The translations under genes and the position numbers were made by a program. This document shows positions 44,442 through 52,788 of a stretch of DNA of 64,000 bases, in pieces (position 1 is the stretch's first letter; the number at the start of each line of letters is the position of its first letter). The stretch is from positions 620,001 through 684,000 of the forward strand of contig NZ_QLLK01000001.1 of the NCBI RefSeq assembly GCF_003259505.1, given 5' to 3'. Origin of the DNA: Algoriphagus yeomjeoni (GTDB taxonomy: Bacteria; Bacteroidota; Bacteroidia; Cytophagales; Cyclobacteriaceae). Under the pieces are notes generated by a model, which saw only the letters and a program-made list of their open reading frames with translations, had not been told where the DNA came from and made no database searches.

Positions 44442-47400
44442 TTGGATCGTTCCGATTTTCTTTCCATATATCAATCAGACCCTATTTTTCAAACTATCGT
44501 GCATGAAATTTCAAGTGGCGATAAGCTTACCTACCAGATAAAAGGATTGTCAGGAAGTTTGGATATGGTGCTATTTTCAGCGCTTTTTCAGACCAAGGGA
44601 GGATTTCATCTTATCGTTGCACAAGACAAGGAAGAGGCGGCTTACCTCAACTCGGATCTTCAGAATTTGCTGAATACCGAGGAGCACATGATATTTCCTT
44701 CCAGTTTCAAGCGGGCTTATCAGTACGAGGAAATCGACAATGCCAATGTGCTGATGCGCTCAGAGATCCTGAATCTAGTGTTGGAGGAGAAAGGAAAATC
44801 ACGCATCATCATCACTTATCCAGAGGCAATCTACGAGCGGGTAATTAATAAGCGCTCACTTTTGGAAAACACCTTTTCTGCCAAAGTAGGAGAGCAAGTC
44901 GATATGGAATTTGTGTCAGAAATCCTGGCTAGCTATGATTTTGAGCGGACTGAGTTTGTCTATGAACCTGGGCAATTTGCTATCCGTGGCGGTATTCTAG
45001 ATGTATTTTCCTTTTCTAATGAGCACCCTTATCGACTGGAGCTTTTCGGAAAAGAAATAGAAAGCATACGGACCTTTGATCCAGAATCGCAACTTTCCAT
45101 TGCCAGTGTTGATCAAATCGCTTTGATTCCGAACGTGCAAACCAAGCTTTTGCAAGAAGTGAGGCAGTCATTTCTGGGATTTTTGCCTGAGCAGACCATC
45201 GTCTGGATCAAAGATTACCAGCTGACTTTGGATGTCATGGACGAATGTTTTCACAAGGCTTCTTTGGCTTTTGACCAAATCTTCAAAAAAACAAATGATA
45301 CTAAAACTGTCCTCGGTCCTGAAGACTTATTTGACAAAGGATCTGACTTTTCTACCCTTTCCACCAATTTCTCCAGAGTGGAATTTGGCAAGCAGTTTTA
45401 TCTGAAAAATGCCAAGCAATCCACTTGGGAGTCTCAGCCTCAAGCCTCTTTCAATAAGAATTTTGACTTACTCGTCACGCAGCTTTCGGAGAATGAAAAG
45501 AAGGGTTTTGTCAATATTCTGACTGCCGAAAATGCCAAGCAAATCGATAGACTACTAGGTATTTTCAAAGAATTGGATCCCACTTTACAAGTGCAAAGTA
45601 TGCTTCTTGGCTTGCGTGAGGGATTTGATGATAAGCAATCAAAAATTGCCTGCTTCACAGATCATCAGCTATTCGAGCGTTTTCATCGCTACAAAACCCG
45701 TGACAAAGCCAGTAAATCCAAGGCGCTCACAATAAAGGAATTGAAGGCTCTTCATCCTGGTGACTACATCGTCCATGTGGATTATGGAGTAGGCCGATTT
45801 GCTGGATTGGAAAAAGTGGACGTCGCAGGCAAAATGCAGGAAGCTGTACGATTGGTTTTTAGAGACGATGATTTGCTCTATGTGAACATTCACTCGCTTC
45901 ACAAAATCTCCAAGTTTTCCGGACAAGAAGGCACAGTTCCGTCTATGTCCAAACTGGGCTCTCCAGAGTGGGAAAACAAGAAGTCCAGGGCCAAAAAGCA
46001 GGTAAAAGACATAGCAAAAGACTTGATTGCGCTTTACGCAAAGCGAAGATCTGCAGCAGGATTTGCTTTCCATCAAGATTCGGTTTTGCAGATTGAATTG
46101 GAATCCTCATTTATCTATGAAGACACACCCGATCAAGCTACCGCTACTCAAGATGTAAAATCAGATATGGAGAAGTCCTATCCTATGGACCGATTGGTTT
46201 GTGGTGATGTGGGTTTTGGAAAAACTGAAGTTGCGATCCGTGCTGCATTCAAAGCTGTAAATGACAGAAAACAAGTTGCAATATTAGTTCCGACGACCAT
46301 TCTGGCGATGCAGCATTATCATACGTTTAGCGAGAGATTGGAGAATTTTCCAGTGAAAGTCGAGTACATCAACCGCTTTCGTACCGCAAAGGAGATCAAA
46401 GAAATCATCGCTCAGGTGAAAACCGGCGAGATTGATATACTCGTAGGCACACATAGAATTGTTAATAAGGATATTGAGTTTAAAGACTTGGGATTATTGG
46501 TGATAGATGAGGAGCAGAAGTTTGGAGTGAAGGTGAAGGATCAACTGAAGAATCTTCGCCTAAACGTAGATGTGCTTACATTAACTGCAACGCCAATTCC
46601 GAGGACTTTGCATTTTTCCCTGATGGGAGCTAGAGATCTGTCTGTGATCGCTACTCCGCCTCCAAACCGACAGCCGGTGACTACGGAAGTTCAGACCTTC
46701 CAAGAAGAAGTGATTCGGGATGCGGTTTCGTATGAGCTAAGACGAGGAGGTCAAGTTTTCTTCGTTCATAATAGAGTGGGAGAAATTGACTCCATCGCCA
46801 ATTTGATCATGAAATTGGTTCCTGATGCTCGTGTAGTAGGAGCTCATGGTCAGATGGATGGTAAAAAGCTGGAGAAAGTCATGGTGGATTTTATACATCA
46901 CGAATACGATGTATTGGTTTCAACCAATATCATCGAATCTGGACTGGATATTCCGAATGCCAACACAATTATCATCAACCGGGCCCACATGTTCGGAATG
47001 AGTGATTTACATCAAATGCGTGGTCGAGTTGGGCGAAGCAATAAAAAGGCATTTTGTTATTTGCTCACACAGCCGATGTCTGGGTTGACAGCGGAAGCTC
47101 GAAAGCGGATGCAGACTTTGGAGGAGTTTTCTGATTTGGGAGATGGCTTCAAGGTAGCGATGAAGGATTTGGATATTCGTGGCGCTGGGAATTTGTTGGG
47201 CGCAGAGCAAAGCGGTTTTATCACCGATCTAGGTTTTGAGATGTATCATAAAATCCTCGATGAAGCTGTTCAGGAATTGAAGGAAAACGAGTTTGCAGCT
47301 TTATTTGAAACCGATTTGACCGAGAAAGTCAAGGTGTTGGTTCAAGATTGTACAATAGAGACTGATTTGGAATTATTGATCCCTGAGGAATACGTAGGAA

Positions 47401-47795
47401 ACATAAGCGAAAGGCTGGGGCTTTACTCTAAACTTGACGCTATCAAGAATGAAGAAGAGTTGACCAAATTTTCTCATATGCTATTGGACCGATTTGGGCC
47501 TTTACCTGAGTCTGTGGAAGATTTGATGGAAACTGTACGTCTGAGATGGAAAGCCGAAAAACTTGGCATTGAGAAACTTGTGTTGAAAGGGAACCTAATG
47601 AAGTGTCACCTACTCCCATCCACTCGTGATGATTATTATTCTTCAGATATTTTCCAAAAAGTGATGCGATTTGCGCAAATGAATAGTAAACTTTGCAAAA
47701 TAAAGGAGTATAAGAATCGTTTGATTCTTACATTATCGAATGTTTCTACAATTTCTAAGGCCCAGATTAAGCTAAAAGAGATGAATGAAGCATGA
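44442..47795 (+). CDS. mfd: Transcription-repair coupling factor Mfd
   Basis: This 1117-aa translocase removes RNA polymerase stalled at lesions and recruits UvrA. The only start that keeps the N-terminus is TTG at 44442; an in-frame TAA lies 15 nt upstream and the next Met is residue 42. Domains in order are: UvrB-like module (YEEIDNANVLMRSEILN, QFAIRGGILDVFSF), CarD-like RNA-polymerase interaction domain near 440-520 (LKALHPGDYIVHVDYGVGRF), Walker A near residue 590 (GDVGFGKTEVAIRAAF), the DEEQ box (VIDEEQKFGVK), motif VI QMRGRVGRSNKKAF, and the TRCF C-terminus. Confidence 0.97.
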   Translation: MDRSDFLSIYQSDPIFQTIVHEISSGDKLTYQIKGLSGSLDMVLFSALFQTKGGFHLIVAQDKEEAAYLNSDLQNLLNTEEHMIFPSSFKRAYQYEEIDNANVLMRSEILNLVLEEKGKSRIIITYPEAIYERVINKRSLLENTFSAKVGEQVDMEFVSEILASYDFERTEFVYEPGQFAIRGGILDVFSFSNEHPYRLELFGKEIESIRTFDPESQLSIASVDQIALIPNVQTKLLQEVRQSFLGFLPEQTIVWIKDYQLTLDVMDECFHKASLAFDQIFKKTNDTKTVLGPEDLFDKGSDFSTLSTNFSRVEFGKQFYLKNAKQSTWESQPQASFNKNFDLLVTQLSENEKKGFVNILTAENAKQIDRLLGIFKELDPTLQVQSMLLGLREGFDDKQSKIACFTDHQLFERFHRYKTRDKASKSKALTIKELKALHPGDYIVHVDYGVGRFAGLEKVDVAGKMQEAVRLVFRDDDLLYVNIHSLHKISKFSGQEGTVPSMSKLGSPEWENKKSRAKKQVKDIAKDLIALYAKRRSAAGFAFHQDSVLQIELESSFIYEDTPDQATATQDVKSDMEKSYPMDRLVCGDVGFGKTEVAIRAAFKAVNDRKQVAILVPTTILAMQHYHTFSERLENFPVKVEYINRFRTAKEIKEIIAQVKTGEIDILVGTHRIVNKDIEFKDLGLLVIDEEQKFGVKVKDQLKNLRLNVDVLTLTATPIPRTLHFSLMGARDLSVIATPPPNRQPVTTEVQTFQEEVIRDAVSYELRRGGQVFFVHNRVGEIDSIANLIMKLVPDARVVGAHGQMDGKKLEKVMVDFIHHEYDVLVSTNIIESGLDIPNANTIIINRAHMFGMSDLHQMRGRVGRSNKKAFCYLLTQPMSGLTAEARKRMQTLEEFSDLGDGFKVAMKDLDIRGAGNLLGAEQSGFITDLGFEMYHKILDEAVQELKENEFAALFETDLTEKVKVLVQDCTIETDLELLIPEEYVGNISERLGLYSKLDAIKNEEELTKFSHMLLDRFGPLPESVEDLMETVRLRWKAEKLGIEKLVLKGNLMKCHLLPSTRDDYYSSDIFQKVMRFAQMNSKLCKIKEYKNRLILTLSNVSTISKAQIKLKEMNEA

Positions 47796-47973
47796 TTTTA
47801 AAAATAATTTAGTGGCATAAAAATTGCAGATTTGCATATCGATTTTGTTGAATTTCCGGGATTTTGGCTGTTTTTTGCCAAAAGGATTCCAAGGACTTCA
47901 TCTTAAATCATTGCATGTGCTTGACATTGCAATTATATTAGCACATTGAAAAAGACCTTAAACAATTACAAAT

Positions 47974-49200
47974 ATGCGTCTGAGTAACAAATCTTGGGGA
48001 ATGTGGGTAGCAGCTTTGGCGATAGTCGGAAGCTCTATTTTAACCTCTTGTAACAAAACTCCTGGCTATGGCAGAAGAACTGCAGAAAAGCCTGGTAAAA
48101 AAAGTGCTACGACCGGAGCAGAATTCAGTTTTGATGAAAATGATTCTACTAATTTTTTTGTAGCTAAAAATGCCGAGCAAATTCCAGGACCAAACTTGAA
48201 ATTTATCCAAGGTGGTAGAGCTGTTCTAGGCTCTCAGGAAGAAGATGTGATGGCTTTCCGTGATAATCAGGAAAGAACTGTTACACTTTCAAACTTCTAC
48301 CTTGATGAAACTGAAGTCACAAATAATGATTTTAGAGAATTTCTTTTCGATATGAAGAAAAAAGTGAGTGCAGATTCACTTCTTAAACTCGAACCAAAGG
48401 ATAATGTATGGGCAGGTGGAGAGATGTCATTCAATGACATGTATCAGTCATACTACTTTAGATTCCCAGGTTTCAACTTCTATCCAGTTGCAGGTGTTTC
48501 TTGGGTTCAAGCTAATGCCTACTCCAAGTGGAGAACTGATTACGTTCAGGAGATTATTAGAAAAGAAAGAGAAATAGACTCAACATTCACTAAAACTCAA
48601 CTGATAGAAAGAGGAGTTGCTCTTGCAGATTATAGACTGCCAACAGAAGCTGAGTGGGAATATGCGGCCAAAGCAATGATCGGTACGCAATACCTAGATG
48701 AGAATCAGGAATACGGGCGAATCTATCCTTGGGATGGAAGAGGAGTTCGTAACCCTTACAACGTGAAAAGAAAAGGTAAGCAAGGTGATTTCCTTGCCAA
48801 CTTCAAAAGAGGTAGAGGTGATTACGGTGGAATCTCAGGTGGTCAGAGAAATGATGGGGATATCATTCCAACAAACGTTTATGATATGGCTCCAAATGAT
48901 TTTGGCCTGTATCATATGGCAGGAAACATGAACGAATGGACTCAGGATATTTACCGACCACTTTCTTACCAAGACTTTGATGACCTCAACCCAGTTAGAA
49001 GTAACGGGACAGGAGATGAAGAAGATACTTATATGACTTCTATGCTTACAGATGAGCTTAGAGTTTATAAAGGAGGTTCTTGGAGGGATGTAGCTTATTG
49101 GCTTGCTCCAGGTACCAGAAGATTTATGCATCAGGATTCTGCGACCAATCATATTGGTTTCAGATGTGCAATGATCTCTATCGGAGAAAAGGGAAATTAA
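47974..49200 (+). CDS. gldJ: Gliding motility / type IX secretion lipoprotein GldJ
   Basis: This 408-aa protein starts with a lipoprotein signal (WVAALAIVGSSILTSCNKTP, Cys26) and has a formylglycine-enzyme-like (SUMF1) fold: FYLDETEVTNNDFREFL, VAGVSWVQANAYSKWR, DYRLPTEAEWEYAAKA, LYHMAGNMNEWTQDIYRPL, RVYKGGSWRDVAYWL and HIGFRCAM. In Flavobacterium GldJ is needed for gliding and stabilises GldK, part of the T9SS core. Here it is not next to other gld genes. Generic SUMF1 lipoproteins (GldK) are the alternative, but the NKTPGYGRRT start and the spacing fit GldJ. Confidence 0.9.
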   Translation: MRLSNKSWGMWVAALAIVGSSILTSCNKTPGYGRRTAEKPGKKSATTGAEFSFDENDSTNFFVAKNAEQIPGPNLKFIQGGRAVLGSQEEDVMAFRDNQERTVTLSNFYLDETEVTNNDFREFLFDMKKKVSADSLLKLEPKDNVWAGGEMSFNDMYQSYYFRFPGFNFYPVAGVSWVQANAYSKWRTDYVQEIIRKEREIDSTFTKTQLIERGVALADYRLPTEAEWEYAAKAMIGTQYLDENQEYGRIYPWDGRGVRNPYNVKRKGKQGDFLANFKRGRGDYGGISGGQRNDGDIIPTNVYDMAPNDFGLYHMAGNMNEWTQDIYRPLSYQDFDDLNPVRSNGTGDEEDTYMTSMLTDELRVYKGGSWRDVAYWLAPGTRRFMHQDSATNHIGFRCAMISIGEKGN

Positions 49201-49219
49201 GAAACACTCAATCGTATTG

Positions 49220-49252
49220 AAGCCCCAGCAAGTCATTTGTTGGGGCTTTTTT
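49220..49252 (+). terminator. Rho-independent terminator after gldJ
   Basis: AAGCCCCAGCAA pairs with TTGTTGGGGCTT (one G-U) and is followed by TTTT. Confidence 0.9.
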
Positions 49253-49295
49253 GTGTCAAATAGTTTCGTGCAGAGATTAAGTACAAAAGAAATGT

Positions 49296-49340
49296 CCGGC
49301 TATAATTACTTCCTTTTCAAGTAATTATAGCCGGTTTTTT
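49296..49340 (+). terminator. Second terminator-like hairpin, upstream of the DoxX gene
   Basis: CCGGCTATAATTACTT pairs perfectly with AAGTAATTATAGCCGG (16 bp, 7-nt loop) followed by six T's. It is separate from the gldJ terminator and ends 34 nt before the ATG of the next gene, so it could be a leader attenuator. Confidence 0.85.
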
Positions 49341-49373
49341 GTAACTTATTAGAGTACTTAAACCCAAAATGAC

Positions 49374-49817
49374 ATGAATACTTTATCAAAAATTGAATCG
49401 TGGGCAGATAGACATCATCCTCAATGGATCGATTTCCTCCGCATAGTGCTAGGACTATTTATTATGTACAAAGGAGTACTTTTTATTTCCGATACAGGTG
49501 CTCTGATGGATCTTATGAAAAATAAGGATCTTCAATTTTTTAACCTCGGATTAGCGCATTACGTTGCTTTTGCACATCTAGTTGGAGGTTTTCTTATTGC
49601 TTTAGGGTTAGTTACCCGATTTGCTATCCTATTTCAAATCCCAATCCTTTTGGTAGCTGTTTTCTTTGTAAATATCGATTCAGGTTTTCTCTCTGTTTCG
49701 AATAATCTTGAATTCGAATTATCTCTTCTTGTGTTGATTTTATTAACTGTTTTCTTGATTTATGGATCAGGGAAATTTTCCTTGGATAATTACATGAAGG
49801 AGCACCCTAAGTGGTGA
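49374..49817 (+). CDS. DoxX family membrane protein (second paralogue)
   Basis: This 147-aa protein has a short amphipathic start (MNTLSKIESWADRHHPQWID) and four helices: LRIVLGLFIMYKGVLFI, HYVAFAHLVGGFLIALGLVT, AILFQIPILLVAVFFVN and FELSLLVLILLTVFLIYGSG, ending KFSLDNYMKEHPKW. The GSGKFSLD end is shared with the DoxX gene at 16857. Its role is unknown. It is probably monocistronic, with a hairpin after it. Confidence 0.85.
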   Translation: MNTLSKIESWADRHHPQWIDFLRIVLGLFIMYKGVLFISDTGALMDLMKNKDLQFFNLGLAHYVAFAHLVGGFLIALGLVTRFAILFQIPILLVAVFFVNIDSGFLSVSNNLEFELSLLVLILLTVFLIYGSGKFSLDNYMKEHPKW

Positions 49818-49833
49818 TTTAATAGGAATGAAT

Positions 49834-49859
49834 ATGGGTGGAAATATCTTTCCGCCCAT
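49834..49859. terminator. Hairpin between convergent doxX and DUF1684 genes
   Basis: ATGGGTGGAAA and TTTCCGCCCAT form an 11-bp stem (one G-U) with a TATC loop. The T-tract is weak on both sides. Confidence 0.65.
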
Positions 49860-49870
49860 GTTTGTACTAT

Positions 49871-50470
49871 TTACTTCATCATCACGCCTGCTTCTATTTC
49901 CAGAGGCAAATCATTTTCCTTGGGAGGAATTGGGCAGGCATATCCAGCTGCATAGGCGCAGAATGGATTGTAGGCTTTATTGAAGTCTAGCTCAATTGTA
50001 TTTCCAGCTGGGATCCTTAAGTCCATATATCTTCCTCCTCCATAGGTTTCTTTTCCATTGGTAGGATCTGTAAAGGGAAGGAAAAGATAATCCTTGTATT
50101 TTTTTTCCGTTCTCAACTGATGACTTTGGTATATATTCAGTTGGTATTCTGCCCCATCCAGCGTGAACGTAGCAATACCATATATGTCATAGTCTTTGAT
50201 AGAATTTGCCGTTGTCTTCATTTGAAAAAAGCTTTGTGGAGGCAGCTTTTCGAATTTGGCTATTACATGATATTTTTCATCTATTGGATAATAATCATGT
50301 CCTCTAAAGGCTATTTGTTCCTCTGGAGATAATGGAGATTCATCAGGATTTTTAAATTCTTCATTTAGTTTCTGCTGAAATTCTAAAATAGAGGCTTTGT
50401 AATCATTTTGGGCATAAAGACCCTTTGAAAGACTGATAAGTGCGAATAAGAAGATCAGAAGTGCTTTCAT
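49871..50470 (-). CDS. DUF1684 family secreted protein
   Basis: A signal peptide (MKALLIFLFALISLSKGLYAQ) precedes the DUF1684 core: LSPEEQIAFRGHDYYPIDEK, a strand block (FQMKTTANSIKDYDIYGIAT), YLFLPFTDPTNGKETYGGGR, YMDLRIPAGNTIELDFNKAY and the CAYAAGYACPIPPKENDLPL signature. The NPFCAY.....CPIPP.EN motif is diagnostic for this family, whose function is unknown. It is 199 aa and monocistronic. Confidence 0.88.
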   Translation of the reverse strand: MKALLIFLFALISLSKGLYAQNDYKASILEFQQKLNEEFKNPDESPLSPEEQIAFRGHDYYPIDEKYHVIAKFEKLPPQSFFQMKTTANSIKDYDIYGIATFTLDGAEYQLNIYQSHQLRTEKKYKDYLFLPFTDPTNGKETYGGGRYMDLRIPAGNTIELDFNKAYNPFCAYAAGYACPIPPKENDLPLEIEAGVMMK

Positions 50471-50845
50471 AGAGACTTAAAGTTACTGAATGAAAATTGG
50501 TCAAATTTCATTTTAAACTAATGATTTTTAAATAAGTGAAATTAGATTCTAAAAGTGAAATTTCTAAGAATTTATCACCCTACCCGAATAAAAGCAATGT
50601 AAAATTATAATCTCTTCATTTTCAATGCTTAGGCAAATCTCATTAAATTGATAATCTGAATTATGTATATCCGCTTTGTTACCAGTAAATAGATAAAAGC
50701 GACTTAATAGATGGTATACCCTAGCTTTGAGGCCGCTTCGGTCTTCGGTCATCGGTCTTCCAGCCAACCAAGCAAAGAATCTAAGGTGACTGGCATCATT
50801 GCGGATAATCATAATCTGAATTTTAACTTTTAACCTATATAAATC
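50471..50845. other. 375-nt intergenic region with a short heptamer repeat
   Basis: It lies between two divergent genes and should hold both promoters. CGGTCTT-CGGTCAT-CGGTCTT is tandemly repeated at 50739-50759. A minus-strand open frame crossing into the amidase gene has no protein-like features. No RNA gene was seen. Confidence 0.55.
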
Positions 50846-51835
50846 ATGGAAAGCAAAAATGGATTTTTGAAAATGAGCATTGCTGAATTTATCCCTTGGA
50901 TTCATTCCCAGCGAATTGCTCGAACCATTATCACTATTCAACAGCATCATACCTGGAGTCCAAACTACACACACTTCAATGGTAGAAATCATTTTGACAG
51001 GCAATTAGCCATGAAAAACCATCATGTACGAAATAATGGATGGAGTGATATAGGGCAGCATTTTACGACTTTTCCAGATGGCACTATTGTTACCGGAAGG
51101 TCCTTGGAAGCCACTCCAGCATGTATTTTTGGAGCTAATCGTGATTCCATTTGTATCGAACACCTTGGTAATTTTGATAAAGATGGTGATGCCATGACAA
51201 ATGAGCACAGAGACGCTATAATACAGATGACTGCAGTTCTTTGCGATAAATTTAGATTGCCCGTAAATACATTTAGTATCATTTATCATCACTGGTTTGA
51301 ACTTAGTACTGGGAATAGGAATAATGGAACCGGTGGCAATAAATCTTGTCCGGGTTCAAATTTCTTTGGTGGAAATAAAGTAGAAGACTGTACGTCTTTT
51401 TTCCTTCCATTTGTAGAACAGGCGATTCAAGGGTCCCACCAAACCATTGCTCCACCTGCTATTGAAAAATATGTAGCAGTGACAGCTAATATACTTAATG
51501 TACGAACCGCGCCAAATGGTTCTTCTTCCAAGGATCCAGATCGAGAAGCTGCTCAACTGGGCTCTATTCTAAGAATATATGAGGAGTCAAATGGATGGCT
51601 AAAAATCTCAAATAGTCAGTCTCATTGGGTCTTTGGAAGATACACTTCTGAAGTAAAAAGAGCTACCGTCAATGCGAACGTACTTCGTGTGAGAAGTGGA
51701 CCAGGAACTGAGTATCATAGTGTAGATAATCTTATGAAATCTGAGGAAGTCTTCATTTCCAAGGAATTGAATGGTTGGTGCAAGATGAGTTTGGAGGAAA
51801 AATGGTTAAGCAAAAGTTATTTGGATTTCCAATAA
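50846..51835 (+). CDS. N-acetylmuramoyl-L-alanine amidase domain with two SH3 domains
   Basis: This 329-aa protein has an N-terminal amidase_2/PGRP fold with zinc ligands in IQQHHTW, IYHHWFE and NKSCPGSNFF, plus WSDIGQHFTTFPDGTIVTGR. Two bacterial SH3 domains follow: VTANILNVRTAPNG to WLKISNSQSHWVFG, and VNANVLRVRSGPGTEYHSVD to GWCKMSLEEKWLSKSYLDF. The amidase cuts the MurNAc-L-Ala bond and the SH3 domains bind cell wall. There is no signal peptide, which is unusual for a wall hydrolase and recalls endolysins or secreted effectors; no phage genes are nearby. Confidence 0.88.
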   Translation: MESKNGFLKMSIAEFIPWIHSQRIARTIITIQQHHTWSPNYTHFNGRNHFDRQLAMKNHHVRNNGWSDIGQHFTTFPDGTIVTGRSLEATPACIFGANRDSICIEHLGNFDKDGDAMTNEHRDAIIQMTAVLCDKFRLPVNTFSIIYHHWFELSTGNRNNGTGGNKSCPGSNFFGGNKVEDCTSFFLPFVEQAIQGSHQTIAPPAIEKYVAVTANILNVRTAPNGSSSKDPDREAAQLGSILRIYEESNGWLKISNSQSHWVFGRYTSEVKRATVNANVLRVRSGPGTEYHSVDNLMKSEEVFISKELNGWCKMSLEEKWLSKSYLDFQ

Positions 51836-51919
51836 TCAGATGTAATCCCAAGTCTGATTCTTCCCGATATGTGCGTTCATTTCTCATATCGTGGAACTTT
51901 CCCAATTGCTATTTATAGG

Positions 51920-51960
51920 AAAACCCGTCTATCTTACTCATAGACGGGTTTCTCTTTTTT
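51920..51960 (+). terminator. Rho-independent terminator after the amidase gene
   Basis: AAACCCGTCTAT and ATAGACGGGTTT form a perfect 12-bp stem with a 7-nt loop, then TCTCTTTTTT. Confidence 0.9.
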
Positions 51961-52048
51961 GGAACATTATTGGTTCTTATATAAGTGCTTCCAAACCGAA
52001 GCTACTTTCTATAAGAGAAAGTAATTGTCAACTTAACCAACTAGCATA

Positions 52049-52609
52049 ATGAGTTTATTAAAAGATATAAGAGTAGCTATACTTGCTACAAATGGATTTG
52101 AAGAATCAGAACTGATGGAACCAAAGCGAACGCTTGAAAAAGAAGGTGCCGAGGTCTTAATAATATCTCCAGAGAATGACGAAATCAAAGGTTGGAAAAA
52201 TGGAAACTGGAGTGAATCAATCAAAGTTGATGCTAGGGTAGATCAAGTGAGTGCCACTGACTTTGATTCCCTATTGATTCCTGGAGGCGTGATCAATCCT
52301 GACTTGTTGAGGAGGGATATGACTTCTGTGAATTTTGTCAAGAGCTTTTTTGAAGATCATAAACCGGTGGCGGCAATCTGCCATGGACCACAAATGCTCA
52401 TAGAAGCTGAAGTAACAAATGGTCGTACATTGACTTCATTCGCATCAATAAGAAAAGACTTAGAAAATTCAGGAGCGCATTGGGTAGATGAAGAAGTGGT
52501 CGTGGATAGCGGTTTAGTCACTTCAAGAAGCCCTAAAGACTTGCCTGCATTCAATAAAAAAATGGTGGAGGAATTCCGAGAAGGAAAACACGCTGGACAA
52601 ACAGCTTAA
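52049..52609 (+). CDS. DJ-1/PfpI family protein (type 1 glutamine amidotransferase-like)
   Basis: This 186-aa protein starts VRVAILATNGFEESELMEPK-like (IRVAILATNGFEESEL). The nucleophilic elbow AAICHGPQMLIEA carries the reactive Cys, with the upstream acid in NGFEESEL. PSSGGVINPD-type loop reads LLIPGGVINPDLLRRD. This is the YhbO/PfpI group, proposed to act in stress protection (chaperone/deglycase or intracellular protease). It is monocistronic with its own terminator. Confidence 0.92.
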   Translation: MSLLKDIRVAILATNGFEESELMEPKRTLEKEGAEVLIISPENDEIKGWKNGNWSESIKVDARVDQVSATDFDSLLIPGGVINPDLLRRDMTSVNFVKSFFEDHKPVAAICHGPQMLIEAEVTNGRTLTSFASIRKDLENSGAHWVDEEVVVDSGLVTSRSPKDLPAFNKKMVEEFREGKHAGQTA

Positions 52610-52619
52610 TAAGCATGAG

Positions 52620-52650
52620 GCCCGATTAATTGAATTAGTCGGGCTTTTTT
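52620..52650 (+). terminator. Rho-independent terminator
   Basis: GCCCGATTAATT and AATTAGTCGGGC pair (one G-U) around a G, followed by TTTTTT. Confidence 0.9.
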
Positions 52651-52788
52651 TATGGTATTTTTTCACTTAACCAGTATCGTGTTTGGTGTAGGACCTCATT
52701 GTTTTGAAATCTTAACTTTTGATAGTTGAACCCTGAATTTCATTTATCGTTTAATTTTTACTTATTTAATAGTTCAACCCCACGATGC

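Noticed and set aside
47862..47883. TTTTGGC/GCCAAAA hairpin between mfd and gldJ as a terminator
   Set aside because: No T-tract follows and the stem is short; not strong enough to call.
50564..51004. 146-codon minus-strand open frame overlapping the amidase gene
   Set aside because: Runs antisense through a clearly coding region and has no protein-like features or signal.
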